From contig JAQXDI010000083.1 of NCBI GenBank assembly GCA_029251465.1, forward strand, positions 1-64,000: DNA of 64,000 bases. The letters run 5' to 3'. The position numbers were made by a program, and so were the translations under genes. Shown here one piece after another: positions 1-9,497 of this stretch. Numbering within the stretch: position 1 is the first letter of the stretch; each line of letters starts with the position of its first letter. This stretch comes from Ascidiaceihabitans sp. Lineage in GTDB: Bacteria > Pseudomonadota > Alphaproteobacteria > Rhodobacterales > Rhodobacteraceae. The notes under the pieces were generated by a model. That model had not been told where the DNA came from. It did no database searches and saw only the letters and a list, made by a program, of their open reading frames with translations.

Positions 1-2
1 AA

Positions 3-83
3 CGACCCCATAGTGCTTTGGGCTACCGCCCACCTGCGCCAGAAGCCATCGTTCCGATGGACCAAAGGCCAATCATGCACTAA
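3..83 (+). pseudogene. C-terminus of a DDE (integrase-core) IS transposase, cut by the window edge
   Basis: Frame 3 reads RPHSALGYRPPAPEAIVP and then ten more codons to a TAA at 81-83. RPHSALGY followed by a PP(A)PE stretch is the usual C-terminal tail of integrase-core transposases of the IS3/IS481 type, after the catalytic domain. Only about 26 codons lie in the window, so whether the element is intact to the left cannot be said. The IS terminus follows within about 36 bases. The family assignment rests on this short tail only. Confidence 0.7.
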
Positions 84-119
84 CTTTCAATTTGGACCAC
101 TCAAGTGGGGCTGCTCACA
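84..119 (+). mobile_element. Probable right terminus of the left-edge insertion sequence
   Basis: After the transposase stop a non-coding stretch ends with GGACCACTCAAGTGGGGCTG and CTCACA, so the element read from this end would begin TGTGAGCAG, a TGT-type IS end. Immediately beyond it the reading frame of an unrelated enzyme begins in mid-protein, which places the element boundary near base 119. The other terminus and any target duplication are outside the window. Confidence 0.5.
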
Positions 120-214
120 CGGACCCAAGCGAAATCGAAGCGGCCATCAAAGCAGCACTGGATCACAACGGCCCAGCCCTTGTTGAAATCATGACCGATG
201 CCGATCTGGTGTGA
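120..214 (+). pseudogene. 3' fragment of a thiamine-pyrophosphate-dependent enzyme gene
   Basis: The frame starting at 122 reads DPSEIEAAIKAALDHNGPAL, then VEIMTDADLV and a TGA at 212-214. A GPALVE(I/V)xTD(x)xLV ending is typical of acetolactate-synthase-like TPP enzymes (acetolactate synthase, benzoylformate decarboxylase, sulfoacetaldehyde acetyltransferase and relatives). Upstream the frame runs straight into the IS terminus and a stop at 11-13, so the gene appears cut by the insertion and only the last ~30 codons remain here. Which TPP enzyme it was cannot be told from the tail. Confidence 0.6.
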
Positions 215-232
215 TGTCAATCGCGGTCTTGT

Positions 233-259
233 GCGACAGGCAAACATGCTGCCTGTCGC
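233..259. terminator. Perfect 10-bp hairpin between convergent genes
   Basis: GCGACAGGCA at 233-242 pairs perfectly with TGCCTGTCGC at 250-259 around a 7-base loop. It lies between the TPP-enzyme remnant (+) and the binding-protein gene (-). There is no T-run on either side, so it may be a weak or factor-assisted terminator or an mRNA 3'-end stabiliser. Confidence 0.5.
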
Positions 260-279
260 GATATCTTAGGGCGTAGGGC

Positions 280-1050
280 TTACAGGCCCCACTTGGCTTT
301 GTTGGCTTCAAAGAAACCCTTGGCTTGTTTCACTTTGACCCAGTTGTTCACGTAGTTGATCCAGACCTGATCGGTCTGTGGCAGCAACATTGCGATTGGG
401 GTCGGCGCGCGCGCGGCGGCACCTTCAACGGCAACTACGCCGTGTTTTGTGGCCAAGGTCGACCCTTCGATGTTGGACGTGATGAACACATCCGCGCGCC
501 CTGCGAGCACTTCTTGGTAGCCGCGTGCGGGGGCTTCAACCACTTTGATGTCCGCGTTTGGATACCATTCGCGCACCAGCTTTTCGAACGTCGTACCAAG
601 GGTTGTTGCAACTTTGACGCCCGGTTGGTTGATGTCTTCGTGGCTGGCGAATTTGCCGGCGTTTTCGGCAGTGGTGAACGGCATGATCTCAACCGAGATG
701 TAGCTTTCCGAAAAACCGGCCGCTTTCATGCGTGCAGGTGAAATCGAGGCCGAGCCGGTGATGTGGTATTGGCCTGCGACCACGCCGTTGACCAAAGTTT
801 TCCAGTCTGTCGGTACGAATTCAACTTCGACGCCCAGATCTGTTGCCAGTTCGGTCATGGTGTCGATGTCAAAACCTTTGTAGCTGTTGGTTGCGGGGTC
901 ACGCACGGACATCGGATTCCAGTCGCCGGTTGTGCCAACTTTGAGCACGCCAGAGCTAAGAATATCGTTCAACGCAGATTGCGCCTGGGCTGCACCGGAC
1001 AGTGCGAATCCAAAGGCTGCAATCGCCGCTGCTTTTAAGAGTGTCTTCAT
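280..1050 (-). CDS. Periplasmic substrate-binding protein of a polar amino-acid ABC transporter (PheC-like)
   Basis: A 256-residue protein with a Sec signal peptide (cleavage about residue 23, after AQA) and a family-3 solute-binding domain. The opening VGTTGDWNPMS, the GFDIDTMTELA stretch and the AGRADVFITSNIE stretch resemble PheC-type cyclohexadienyl/arogenate dehydratases, which belong to the same fold family, so a dehydratase is a second possibility. The divergently transcribed ATPase and permease genes at 1189-2740 make transport the more likely role. The start is ATG at 1050 with a GGAG ribosome site. The 138-base gap to the ATPase gene must carry both promoters. Ligand specificity is not readable. 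Confidence 0.8.
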   Translation of the reverse strand: MKTLLKAAAIAAFGFALSGAAQAQSALNDILSSGVLKVGTTGDWNPMSVRDPATNSYKGFDIDTMTELATDLGVEVEFVPTDWKTLVNGVVAGQYHITGSASISPARMKAAGFSESYISVEIMPFTTAENAGKFASHEDINQPGVKVATTLGTTFEKLVREWYPNADIKVVEAPARGYQEVLAGRADVFITSNIEGSTLATKHGVVAVEGAAARAPTPIAMLLPQTDQVWINYVNNWVKVKQAKGFFEANKAKWGL

Positions 1051-1188
1051 TGTCGTCTCCTGTTAGTCGTATCTAAAATTCCGGTCTTGCCTCGCATAGT
1101 GGCTTGAAAATCAACGGAGTTCAAATAAACTAAAAAAGATTAAATCCTTGCCAAAACCCATCGCCACACTATTCCGTTAGGAGGGCTC

Positions 1189-1965
1189 ATGCCCCAGACT
1201 GAGCCCGAAATAGCGGCCAGAACCACCGCTGCGACCGTTATCGAATTGATCGATGTGAACAAATGGTTCGACAAATTCCATGTCCTCAAAGACATCAATC
1301 TGACGGTTGGTGCTGGCGAAAAAGTGGTGATTTGTGGCCCGTCGGGATCGGGCAAATCAACCGTGGTGCGTTGCATCAATCGGCTAGAAGAACACCAGAG
1401 CGGCACGATCCATCTGGACGGGGTCGAGCTGACCAATGACGCTAAATCCATCGCCTCGATCCAAGGCGAGGTCGGCATGGTGTTTCAGCAGTTCAATTTG
1501 TTCCCGCATCTGAGCGTGTTGGAAAACCTGATCCTTGGCCCGATGAAAGCCCGCGGCATGTCGCGCAAAGACGCGGTGGAACGGGCCCGTCACTATCTGG
1601 ACCGCGTGCGTATTCCCGAACAGGGCGACAAAATGCCCGCGCAATTGTCTGGTGGGCAGCAACAGCGCGTCGCCATCGCACGATCATTGTGCATGGAACC
1701 CAAAGTGCTGTTGTTCGATGAACCGACCTCGGCGCTTGATCCTGAAATGATTTCCGAAGTTTTGGACGTGATGGTTGAGGTGGCAAACGACGGCATCACC
1801 ATGGTCGTCGTCACCCACGAGATGGGGTTTGCCCGCAAGGTCGCCGACAAAATGGTGTTCATGGACCACGGCGAGATCGTCGAGCAAGCAGCGCCTGAGG
1901 ACTTCTTTGCGAACCCGAAAACCGAACGCTGTCGGACGTTCCTTAGCCAAATTTTGCAGCACTAA
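1189..1965 (+). CDS. Amino-acid ABC transporter ATP-binding protein
   Basis: A 258-residue ATPase of the GlnQ/HisP class. Walker [10 protein letters not shown] is at residues 50-58, the Q-loop in [10 protein letters not shown] near 99-108, signature LSGGQ at 153-157, Walker B LLFDEPT at 174-180 and the switch histidine at 210 (VVVTHEMG). All catalytic elements are present. The ATG is preceded by AGGAGG, a full-strength ribosome site. The permease gene follows after 7 bases, so the two form an operon, and the divergent binding protein at 280-1050 completes the importer. Confidence 0.93.
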   Translation: MPQTEPEIAARTTAATVIELIDVNKWFDKFHVLKDINLTVGAGEKVVICGPSGSGKSTVVRCINRLEEHQSGTIHLDGVELTNDAKSIASIQGEVGMVFQQFNLFPHLSVLENLILGPMKARGMSRKDAVERARHYLDRVRIPEQGDKMPAQLSGGQQQRVAIARSLCMEPKVLLFDEPTSALDPEMISEVLDVMVEVANDGITMVVVTHEMGFARKVADKMVFMDHGEIVEQAAPEDFFANPKTERCRTFLSQILQH

Positions 1966-1972
1966 GGGGCGC

Positions 1973-2740
1973 ATGATGAAGAGAACTTTTGTTGCCCTGT
2001 CGCTGCTGCTGGTCCTGTCCAGTTGCGCATCTTCAAACGTCACGTGGGGTTGGTACGTCATTGACCCGACCACCAAAGGCGGCTGGATCAACGTTAAATT
2101 CCTGATCTCGGGCATGGGGCAAACCATTCTGATTTCGGTCATCGCCGCGTCGATCTCGATTGTACTTGGGTTGGTCGTCGCCTTGCCCGGGCAATCGAGC
2201 CGTCGTTGGCTGCGCATCATCAACCGCATCTACGTTGAATTTGTTCGCGCAATCCCGCTGCTGCCAATGCTGTTCTGGGTGTTTTATGGGCTGCCGATTG
2301 TGTTCAAATCGATGGGTTTGAACATTCCTATTGATCCGTTCTGGGGGGCGATCATAACGCTCGCGATTTCGGACAGTGCGTTCACAGCCGAAATTTACCG
2401 ATCCGGCATCCAGTCGATTGCGAAGGGGCAAAAAGAGGCGGCGCAAACCGTTGGTCTGAATTACGCGCAAACCATGCGCTACGTGATCTTGCCCCAAGCG
2501 ATCCGCCGCATTTTGCCACCCCTTGCCAACCAGTTCATCTACATCGTCAAGATGAGCGCCTTTGCCTCGGTCATCGGCATGCAGGAACTGACGCGACGTG
2601 CCAACGAACTGGTGGTGACGGAATATCGCCCGCTTGAAATCTACACGTTGTTAATCGTTGAATATCTGATCCTTGTACTGATCATCAGTGCGGGCGTGCG
2701 CTGGCTGGAACGGCGCATGGGATCAGATGAACGCCAATAA
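1973..2740 (+). CDS. Amino-acid ABC transporter permease (HisM/GlnP type) with a lipobox-like N-terminus
   Basis: A 255-residue permease starting at the first of two adjacent ATGs, with AAGGGG just upstream. A longer frame runs back into the ATPase gene but has no support. The EAAxxxG cytoplasmic loop that contacts the ATPase is present as KEAAQTVGLN, and the protein has about five membrane segments. The N-terminus is unusual: MMKRTFVALSLLLVLSSCAS looks like a type II signal peptide with an LSSC lipobox, followed by a WGWYVIDPTTKGG stretch before the first permease helix. It is a single permease, so it probably works as a homodimer. Confidence 0.88.
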   Translation: MMKRTFVALSLLLVLSSCASSNVTWGWYVIDPTTKGGWINVKFLISGMGQTILISVIAASISIVLGLVVALPGQSSRRWLRIINRIYVEFVRAIPLLPMLFWVFYGLPIVFKSMGLNIPIDPFWGAIITLAISDSAFTAEIYRSGIQSIAKGQKEAAQTVGLNYAQTMRYVILPQAIRRILPPLANQFIYIVKMSAFASVIGMQELTRRANELVVTEYRPLEIYTLLIVEYLILVLIISAGVRWLERRMGSDERQ

Positions 2741-2752
2741 AGGACACGACAC

Positions 2753-3094
2753 ATGGACTGGAAGAAATTCATCGGCGAAACCGAAGCCAACATCGGGACC
2801 CTTTCCAAGGAGATTCCGCAAACCGTCAAAGGGTTCGGGCAAATGGGGCAGGCGGCCAAGGCAGAAGGTGCACTGAGCGAGAAAACCAAAGAGTTTATCG
2901 CATTGGGCATCGCGATCGCCACCCGCTGTGACAGTTGCATCGGGTTTCACGTGCGGTCTTTGGTGCGCCTAAAAGCCACGCGCGAAGAGTTCACAGAAGC
3001 CCTCGCCATGGCGACCTACATGGGTGGCGGGCCGTCATTCGCGTATAGTGCCAAGGCACTCGAGGCCTATGATGCGTTTTCCAGTGATGACTAA
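2753..3094 (+). CDS. Carboxymuconolactone-decarboxylase / AhpD-like protein
   Basis: A 113-residue protein with the AhpD-type motif: Glu47, then CDSC (Cys59, Cys62) and His66. In AhpD these residues form the proton relay and redox-active dithiol, so a small peroxidase/disulfide-reductase activity is plausible. Many single-domain family members have no known substrate. It starts 12 bases after the permease gene behind an AAAGGA site, so it is probably co-transcribed with the transporter. The connection between the two functions is unclear. Confidence 0.85.
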   Translation: MDWKKFIGETEANIGTLSKEIPQTVKGFGQMGQAAKAEGALSEKTKEFIALGIAIATRCDSCIGFHVRSLVRLKATREEFTEALAMATYMGGGPSFAYSAKALEAYDAFSSDD

Positions 3095-3145
3095 ACTTGC
3101 CTGCGTTTAGATCCTGTTAACCACAGTCCCAGTAGCGTCAGTCAA

Positions 3146-3177
3146 CCGATCAGGAATCAATAAATATCCCTGATCGG
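3146..3177. repeat. Inverted repeat upstream of recA
   Basis: CCGATCAGG (3146-3154) and CCTGATCGG (3169-3177) form a perfect 9-bp inverted repeat around a 14-base AT-rich spacer. It lies 51 bases after the AhpD-like gene and 145 bases before recA. There is no T-run, so it may be a weak terminator or a protein-binding site. Confidence 0.4.
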
Positions 3178-3194
3178 AACAATTTGATTGAAAT

Positions 3195-3209
3195 GTTCTG
3201 CTTTTGTAC
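3195..3209 (+). promoter_or_regulatory. Probable LexA (SOS) box 1 of recA
   Basis: GTTC-N7-GTAC, a near match to the alphaproteobacterial LexA site (GTTCN7GTTC or its complement GAACN7GAAC). It lies 113 bases before the recA start and 6 bases before a second, perfect box. Confidence 0.6.
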
Positions 3210-3215
3210 GCATAA

Positions 3216-3230
3216 GAACATAAGTGGAAC
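3216..3230 (+). promoter_or_regulatory. LexA (SOS) box 2 of recA, perfect match
   Basis: GAAC-ATAAGTG-GAAC is an exact GAACN7GAAC direct-repeat box, the alphaproteobacterial LexA target. It is 91 bases upstream of recA. Centre-to-centre distance to box 1 is 21 bases, about two helical turns, so two LexA dimers could bind the same DNA face. Confidence 0.82.
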
Positions 3231-3321
3231 ATAACCGCACGACTCAGTGATGTGGGTCCAGATATAGGTGATGCATGCATTGCCGCCACATCATGGGTGT
3301 GACACTAAGGGATGAACAGCA

Positions 3322-4404
3322 ATGGCAACGGCAGATCTTTTGAACATGACCGATAAGAAATCAGTAGATAAGCAAAAGGCGCTTGATAGCGCGTTGGCTC
3401 AAATCGAACGCCAGTTTGGCAAAGGTTCGATCATGAAACTCGGTGCAGAGGGTGCCATTCAAGACATTCAATCCAGCTCGACTGGATCGTTAGGTCTGGA
3501 TATCGCGCTGGGTATCGGCGGCATCCCGATGGGGCGCATCGTCGAGATTTATGGCCCTGAATCATCAGGTAAAACCACGCTGACGCTGCACTGTTTGGCA
3601 GAACAGCAAAAGGCCGGTGGCGTCTGTGCCTTCGTTGATGCGGAACACGCGCTGGACCCGGCCTACGCCAAGAAATTGGGCGTCGACATTGATGAATTGT
3701 TGATCTCGCAACCCGACACCGGCGAGCAAGCCTTGGAAATTACCGACACGTTGGTGCGTTCAGGCGCGGTCAACATGGTGGTGGTCGATTCGGTTGCAGC
3801 CCTGACGCCAAAATCCGAACTTGAGGGCGACATGGGCGACAGCTCTGTTGGGGTGCAAGCACGCCTGATGTCCCAAGCGATGCGTAAATTGACCGGCTCT
3901 ATCAGCCGCACCCAATGCACCGTCATATTCATCAACCAAATCCGCATGAAAATCGGCGTTATGTTTGGCTCGCCCGAAACGACGACAGGCGGCAACGCGT
4001 TGAAATTCTACTCGTCCGTGCGCTTGGACATTCGCCGCATTGGCGCGTTGAAAGACCGTGACGAAGTTGTCGGCAACGCAACACGCGTCAAAGTCGTGAA
4101 AAACAAAGTGGCCGCCCCGTTCAAGCAGGTCGAATTCGACATCATGTACGGCGAAGGTATCTCAAAAACCGGCGAATTGCTGGACTTGGGTGTCAAAGCA
4201 GGCATCGTCGACAAGTCTGGCGCATGGTTCAGCTACGGCGACGAACGGGTTGGGCAGGGGCGTGAAAACTCCAAGATCTTCCTCAAGGAAAATCCGCGCA
4301 TTGCGCTGGAAATCGAAGACAAGATCCGGGCAGCACACGGGCTTGATTTCGACATGCCAAAGGACGAGCAAAAAACCGATGATGGCGATATCATCGAAAA
4401 GTAA
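3322..4404 (+). CDS. recA: Recombinase RecA
   Basis: A 360-residue RecA, the ATP-dependent strand-exchange protein and SOS co-protease. Walker [10 protein letters not shown] is at residues 78-86, and Walker B ([12 protein letters not shown]), the loop L2 region ([15 protein letters not shown]) and an acidic C-terminus are all present. The ATG used here begins [10 protein letters not shown] and has an AAGGGA site. An internal ATG at codon 9 is possible. Two LexA boxes lie upstream and a strong intrinsic terminator follows, so recA is a single-gene unit. Confidence 0.98.
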   Translation: MATADLLNMTDKKSVDKQKALDSALAQIERQFGKGSIMKLGAEGAIQDIQSSSTGSLGLDIALGIGGIPMGRIVEIYGPESSGKTTLTLHCLAEQQKAGGVCAFVDAEHALDPAYAKKLGVDIDELLISQPDTGEQALEITDTLVRSGAVNMVVVDSVAALTPKSELEGDMGDSSVGVQARLMSQAMRKLTGSISRTQCTVIFINQIRMKIGVMFGSPETTTGGNALKFYSSVRLDIRRIGALKDRDEVVGNATRVKVVKNKVAAPFKQVEFDIMYGEGISKTGELLDLGVKAGIVDKSGAWFSYGDERVGQGRENSKIFLKENPRIALEIEDKIRAAHGLDFDMPKDEQKTDDGDIIEK

Positions 4405-4428
4405 GCTTTGCTGACATTGTGATTTGAC

Positions 4429-4465
4429 CGAGGCGTTTCCAAAAGGAAGCGCCTCGTTTCGTTTT
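4429..4465 (+). terminator. Intrinsic terminator of recA
   Basis: A 12-bp stem (4429-4440 with 4445-4456, one G-T pair) around an AAAA loop, followed by TTTCGTTTT. It lies 24 bases after the recA stop. Confidence 0.92.
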
Positions 4466-4554
4466 GGCGCAGCAATGTCACATACTGTGGACAGTCGCGG
4501 GGCCACGGGCTATTTCAAAAGCAACCGCAAAACTTGCCCAAAAGGCGCATTGAT

Positions 4555-7212
4555 ATGCCAACGCTTAATGATATCCGCTCGACCTTTCTGAATTACTTTG
4601 AAGGCAACGATCACACGATTGTTGCCTCCAGCCCGCTGGTGCCGCGCAATGATCCGACGCTGATGTTCACAGCCGCCGGTATGGTGCAGTTCAAAAACCT
4701 GTTCACCGGTGTCGAGACGCGCGATTACACCCGCGCGACCACCTCGCAGAAATGTGTGCGCGCCGGCGGCAAACACAACGATCTGGACAACGTCGGCTAC
4801 ACCGCACGCCACCACACGTTTTTCGAAATGCTCGGCAACTTCAGTTTTGGCGACTACTTCAAAGAAGACGCTATTCCATTGGCATGGGACCTGCTGACCA
4901 AAGGTTTTGGCATCGATGCGTCAAAACTGCTGGTCACCGTCTATCACACCGACGAAGAAGCCGTGCAAATCTGGAAAAAACACGCCGGATTGTCGGACGA
5001 CCGGATTATTCGCATCGCCACTGACGATAATTTTTGGTCCGCTGGTCCGACTGGCCCGTGTGGTCCTTGCACCGAAATTTTCTATGATCACGGCGATCAC
5101 ATTTGGGGGGGACCGCCCGGTTCACCGGACGAAGACGGCGACCGCTTTGTTGAAATCTGGAACCTCGTATTCATGCAGTACGAGCAGTTCGAGGACGGCA
5201 CCCGAAAGGACCTAAAGGCCCAAAGCATTGACACCGGCATGGGGCTAGAACGGGTTGCGGCCTTGTTGCAAGGCACCAACGACAACTATTCTACCGACAT
5301 GATGCGCGCCTTGATCGAGGCCAGCGCGAATGCGACCAGTTCCGACCCTGACGGCCCGCATAAAACCCACCACCGGGTGATTGCTGATCATTTACGTTCG
5401 ACCTCATTTCTGATGGCGGACGGCGTGATGCCAGCCAATGAAGGGCGCGGTTATGTGCTGCGCCGGATCATGCGCCGCGCGATGCGGCACGCGAATTTGC
5501 TGGGCGTCAAAGACCCGCTAATGCACCGCTTGGTGCCTGCTTTGGTGGGCCAAATGGGCGCGGCCTATCCCGAATTGGGCCAAGCCCAAAGCATGATCGA
5601 GCAGACGTTGCTGCAAGAAGAAACCCGTTTCCGCCAAACGTTGGATCGTGGTCTGAAATTGCTGGACGACGAACTGATCGCATTGCCTGACGGCGCTGAA
5701 TTGCCTGGCGCATCTGCGTTCAAACTGTATGACACCTACGGTTTTCCGTTGGATTTGACCCAAGACGCCTTGCGCGAAAAAGGTCGCAGCGTTGACACAG
5801 ACGGCTTTGACACCGCCATGGCCGCACAAAAAGCCAAAGCACGTGCTGCGTGGTCTGGATCAGGCGAAGCTGCAACCGCGACCATTTGGTTCGATGTGGC
5901 TGACAAAAACGGCGTGACCGATTTCTTGGGTTATGAGACTGAAACCGCCGAAGGCAAAATTGTTGCGCTGGTCCAAGATGGCAAAGCAGTCGAGACGGCT
6001 GCAATCGGAGAGACTGTTCAAATCGCGCTGAACCAAACGCCGTTTTACGCGGAAAGTGGCGGTCAGGTGGGCGACACTGGTGTGATCAAAACAGACACAG
6101 GTGTGGCGCGTGTGACGGACACCCGCAAATCCGCGGACGTTTTCATTCATGTTGCAACGGTTGAAAGTGGCAGCATTTACAATGCACAAGCTGCCGTTCT
6201 TAATGTTGATGGCGCACGCCGAACTGCCATTCGGGCCAACCACTCGGTCACGCACCTGCTGCACGAAGCATTGCGAAATACGCTTGGAGATCACGTCGCA
6301 CAGCGTGGATCGCTGAACGCGGCCGACCGCCTGCGCTTTGATTTCAGCCACAACCAAGCGCTGAGCGTCGAAGAACAGCGTAACGTCGAGGCCGAGGTAA
6401 ACGCCTATATTCGCCAAAACACCGCCGTGGAAACCCGGATCATGACTCCAGATGACGCACGCGCATTGGGTGCGCAGGCGTTGTTCGGCGAAAAATACGG
6501 CGACGAAGTGCGCGTGGTGTCGATGGGCGTCGAGGACGGCTCTGGCAAAGGCACGGACGGAAACACATATTCGCTGGAATTGTGCGGCGGCACGCACGTG
6601 CGCCAAACCGGCGACATTGGTGCGTTCGCATTGCTGTCTGACGGTGCCAGCAGTTCTGGCGTGCGCCGGATCGAGGCGCTGACAGGTGCCGACGCGATTG
6701 CCTACTTGCGCGGTCAGGATCAGCTGTTGGCGGACGCCGCAGCCGAGTTGAAAACCGGCGCCGCTGACGTTCCCGCACGGGTCAAGGCCTTGCTGGACGA
6801 ACGCAAATCACTGGCCAACGAAGTGGCGCAATTGCGCCGCGAACTGGCAATGTCTGGCGGGGCTGCGGCCCCAGCCGAGGCCGAAGACATCAACGGCACC
6901 AAGTTTTTCGCGCAAGTGTTGAACGGTGTCACGGGCAAGGATTTGCCCGCCTTGATGGACGAACACAAAACCCGACTGGGATCAGGCGCAGTGTTGCTGA
7001 TCGCGGATGCGGACGGCAAAGTTGCTGTAGCGGCGGGCGTGACCAAAGACAAAACCGACACCGTCAGCGCGGTTGATCTGGTCAAAGCGGCCGTTGCTGA
7101 ACTAGGTGGCAAAGGCGGCGGTGGTCGCCCAGACATGGCCCAAGGCGGGGCAAAAGATGCATCACACTCTGATGCGGCAATCAAAGCGGCACGCGCCGTA
7201 TTGAAAGGATAA
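4555..7212 (+). CDS. alaS: Alanyl-tRNA synthetase
   Basis: The enzyme charges tRNA-Ala. Starting at the ATG at 4555 ([16 protein letters not shown] 9 bases upstream) gives 885 residues, the usual family length; a frame opening at 4534 adds seven unlikely residues. The N-terminal class II catalytic domain contains [15 protein letters not shown] and [14 protein letters not shown]. The editing domain carries the zinc ligands in NHSVTHLLH and CGGTHV. The C-terminal DHHA1 domain is Gly-rich ([15 protein letters not shown]). All domains are intact. The DUF1330 gene begins 3 bases after the stop. Confidence 0.98.
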   Translation: MPTLNDIRSTFLNYFEGNDHTIVASSPLVPRNDPTLMFTAAGMVQFKNLFTGVETRDYTRATTSQKCVRAGGKHNDLDNVGYTARHHTFFEMLGNFSFGDYFKEDAIPLAWDLLTKGFGIDASKLLVTVYHTDEEAVQIWKKHAGLSDDRIIRIATDDNFWSAGPTGPCGPCTEIFYDHGDHIWGGPPGSPDEDGDRFVEIWNLVFMQYEQFEDGTRKDLKAQSIDTGMGLERVAALLQGTNDNYSTDMMRALIEASANATSSDPDGPHKTHHRVIADHLRSTSFLMADGVMPANEGRGYVLRRIMRRAMRHANLLGVKDPLMHRLVPALVGQMGAAYPELGQAQSMIEQTLLQEETRFRQTLDRGLKLLDDELIALPDGAELPGASAFKLYDTYGFPLDLTQDALREKGRSVDTDGFDTAMAAQKAKARAAWSGSGEAATATIWFDVADKNGVTDFLGYETETAEGKIVALVQDGKAVETAAIGETVQIALNQTPFYAESGGQVGDTGVIKTDTGVARVTDTRKSADVFIHVATVESGSIYNAQAAVLNVDGARRTAIRANHSVTHLLHEALRNTLGDHVAQRGSLNAADRLRFDFSHNQALSVEEQRNVEAEVNAYIRQNTAVETRIMTPDDARALGAQALFGEKYGDEVRVVSMGVEDGSGKGTDGNTYSLELCGGTHVRQTGDIGAFALLSDGASSSGVRRIEALTGADAIAYLRGQDQLLADAAAELKTGAADVPARVKALLDERKSLANEVAQLRRELAMSGGAAAPAEAEDINGTKFFAQVLNGVTGKDLPALMDEHKTRLGSGAVLLIADADGKVAVAAGVTKDKTDTVSAVDLVKAAVAELGGKGGGGRPDMAQGGAKDASHSDAAIKAARAVLKG

Positions 7213-7215
7213 AAC

Positions 7216-7503
7216 ATGGGCGCACTTTGGATCGCACACGTCACGGTCACGGATGAAGAGGCGTATAAAAAATACGCAGCGGGCGCGACAGTCGCCATAG
7301 CAGAGCACGGCGGCGAATTCATCGCACGCGGTGGTCGCTTTGTGCAGCTTGAGGGCAAAGAGCGCCCTCGCAATGTGGTGGCGCGGTTTCCTGACGTCGA
7401 AACGGCCGAGAAATGCTACCGCTCGGACGCATACCAAGCCGCGCTTGAACACGCGCGCGGGGCATCAGAGCGCGAGTTGATGATTATCGAGACTTCAGAA
7501 TAA
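7216..7503 (+). CDS. DUF1330 family protein
   Basis: A 95-residue protein of the DUF1330/YciI-like dimeric ferredoxin-fold group, with ALWIAHVTVTDEEAYKKY at the start and GGRFVQLEGKERPRNVVARF in the middle. No enzymatic function is established for the family. It begins 3 bases after alaS, so it is translated from the alaS message, and a bidirectional terminator follows directly. Confidence 0.85.
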   Translation: MGALWIAHVTVTDEEAYKKYAAGATVAIAEHGGEFIARGGRFVQLEGKERPRNVVARFPDVETAEKCYRSDAYQAALEHARGASERELMIIETSE

Positions 7504-7505
7504 CG

Positions 7506-7539
7506 AAAAAGGGCGCATCCAACCGGAGCGCCCTTTTTT
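7506..7539. terminator. Bidirectional terminator between the alaS unit and typA
   Basis: AAAAAGGGCGC and GCGCCCTTTTTT flank an 11-base loop. The A-run on one side and T-run on the other allow it to work on both strands, which fits its place between convergent genes. Confidence 0.92.
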
Positions 7540-7563
7540 AATTCTGTGTCGCGAAACCCAAAC

Positions 7564-9381
7564 TTACTTGGTTTTAGACATCCGCTTACGTTCGTGCGTG
7601 TCCAAGAACCGCTTGCGCAGACGGATCGCGTTTGGCGTCACTTCGACCAATTCATCATCGTCGATGTAGGCAATCGCCTCTTCCAAAGAGTGGGTGATCG
7701 GCGTTGTCAGACGCACGGCTTCGTCCGTACCGGACGCACGCACGTTGGTCAGCTGCTTGCCTTTCAACGGGTTCACTTCGAGATCGTTTTCACGGTTGTG
7801 TTCACCGATGATCATGCCTTGGTAAACGTCAGCCTGCGCGCCGATAAAGAAGCGACCGCGGTCTTCGAGTTTGAACAAAGCAAAGGACACAGACACGCCG
7901 TTTTCCATGGAAATCAGAACACCAGCGCGACGGCCCGGGATCTTGCCTTTGTGCGGTGTCCAGCCGTGGAATACGCGGTTGATCACGCCTGTGCCGCGTG
8001 TGTCGGTCAGGAATTCACCGTGATACCCGATCAAGCCACGGGATGGCACATGCGCGATGATGCGGGTTTTGCCAGCACCAGCAGGGCGCATTTCGACCAA
8101 TTCACCTTTGCGCACGCCAGTGATTTTTTCGATAACCGCACCGGAATATTCGTCATCCACGTCAATTGTGGCTTCTTCGATAGGCTCGTGCCGCACACCG
8201 TCGATGTCTTGGAACAGAACCTGCGGGCGCGAGATCGACAGCTCGAACCCTTCGCGGCGCATGTTTTCGATCAGAACGCCCATTTGGAGTTCGCCGCGAC
8301 CAGCGACCTCGAATGAATCGCCGCCCGGTGAATCGGTTACTTTGATCGCGACGTTGGATTCAGCTTCTTTCATCAGGCGATCACGAATGACGCGTGATTG
8401 GACTTTTTTGCCGTCACGACCGGCCAAAGGCGAGTCGTTGATGCCGAAAGTCACCGTGATGGTTGGCGGATCGATCGGCTGCGCCGGGATCGCATCGACA
8501 ACAGATTGCTCTGCCAATGTGTCAGCAACTGTTGCTTTGGTCATGCCTGCGATGGAAACGATATCGCCTGCTTCGGCCAGTTCGATACCGGTTTGATCTA
8601 AGCCGCGGAAGGCGAGAATTTTGGTGGCGCGGAAGTTTTCGATCAAGGTGCCGTCACGTGACATCGCTTTGATCGTTTGACCGGCTTTCAACGTGCCGGA
8701 TTCGACACGGCCTGTCAGCAAGCGACCCAAGAACGGGTCACCGCCCAATGTCGTCGCCAGCATTGTGAACGGTTTTTCTTTGTCCGCGATTTGTGCCGGA
8801 GCAGGGACGTGCTTGAGGATCAATTCGAACAAGGCGTTCAGATCTTTGCGCGGCCCGTCCAGTTCCATGTCGGCCCAACCAGAACGGCCAGAGGCGTACA
8901 TGTGTGGGAAATCAAGCTGCTCGTCTGTTGCGTCCAGGTTGGCGAACAGATCGAAACATTCATCCAGGGCGCGGTCAGGTTCGCCGTCCGGTTTGTCGAC
9001 TTTGTTGATCACAACGATAGGCTTCAGGCCCAGTTTCAACGCTTTGGCCGTCACAAATTTCGTCTGTGGCATCGGACCTTCAGCCGCATCAACCAGCAAA
9101 ACAACACCGTCAACCATGGACAAGATGCGTTCAACTTCGCCGCCAAAGTCAGCGTGACCCGGGGTGTCAACGATGTTGATGCGTGTGCCATTCCACTCAA
9201 CCGACGTCGGCTTGGCAAAAATCGTGATACCGCGTTCGCGTTCCAGATCATTGCTGTCCATTGCGCGTTCGGTGGTCGCTTGGTTTTCACGGTAGGTGCC
9301 GGATTGTTTCAGCAGCTCATCCACCAATGTGGTTTTGCCGTGGTCAACGTGCGCGATGATCGCAATATTGCGAAGGTCCAT
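7564..9381 (-). CDS. typA: Translational GTPase TypA/BipA
   Basis: A 605-residue GTPase of the EF-G/LepA class that binds the ribosome and affects 50S assembly and stress or low-temperature growth. G1 is AHVDHGKTT (residues 10-18), G2 ERERGITI, G3 DTPGH and G4 NKVD, followed by domain 2, an EF-G domain V-like part and the TypA-specific C-terminal domain. Full length for the family. ATG at 9381 with GAGG seven bases upstream; that GAGG also lies in a possible pairing element described separately. The Lrp regulator gene lies 116 bases upstream on the same strand. Confidence 0.97.
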   Translation of the reverse strand: MDLRNIAIIAHVDHGKTTLVDELLKQSGTYRENQATTERAMDSNDLERERGITIFAKPTSVEWNGTRINIVDTPGHADFGGEVERILSMVDGVVLLVDAAEGPMPQTKFVTAKALKLGLKPIVVINKVDKPDGEPDRALDECFDLFANLDATDEQLDFPHMYASGRSGWADMELDGPRKDLNALFELILKHVPAPAQIADKEKPFTMLATTLGGDPFLGRLLTGRVESGTLKAGQTIKAMSRDGTLIENFRATKILAFRGLDQTGIELAEAGDIVSIAGMTKATVADTLAEQSVVDAIPAQPIDPPTITVTFGINDSPLAGRDGKKVQSRVIRDRLMKEAESNVAIKVTDSPGGDSFEVAGRGELQMGVLIENMRREGFELSISRPQVLFQDIDGVRHEPIEEATIDVDDEYSGAVIEKITGVRKGELVEMRPAGAGKTRIIAHVPSRGLIGYHGEFLTDTRGTGVINRVFHGWTPHKGKIPGRRAGVLISMENGVSVSFALFKLEDRGRFFIGAQADVYQGMIIGEHNRENDLEVNPLKGKQLTNVRASGTDEAVRLTTPITHSLEEAIAYIDDDELVEVTPNAIRLRKRFLDTHERKRMSKTK

Positions 9382-9387
9382 ATTCTT

Positions 9388-9420
9388 GCCTCTTGTAAGG
9401 AGGCCGCTAACAGGAGCCTC
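9388..9420 (-). promoter_or_regulatory. Possible two-state leader covering the typA ribosome site
   Basis: Read on the minus strand there are three short segments: GAGGC (9420-9416), GCCTC (9404-9400) and GAGGC (9392-9388). The middle one can pair with either outer one. Pairing with the first makes a 5-6 bp stem with an ~9-base loop and leaves the last free; pairing with the last makes a 5-bp stem that hides GAGG, the typA ribosome site. The stems are short, so this is suggestive only. Confidence 0.35.
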
Positions 9421-9497
9421 AAACCGGTTTCAGGCGCGCATACCCTGCCATTGCGCAGATTGCTAGGGGGAATATGCCGCAAGCGCAGCGTGAGGCA

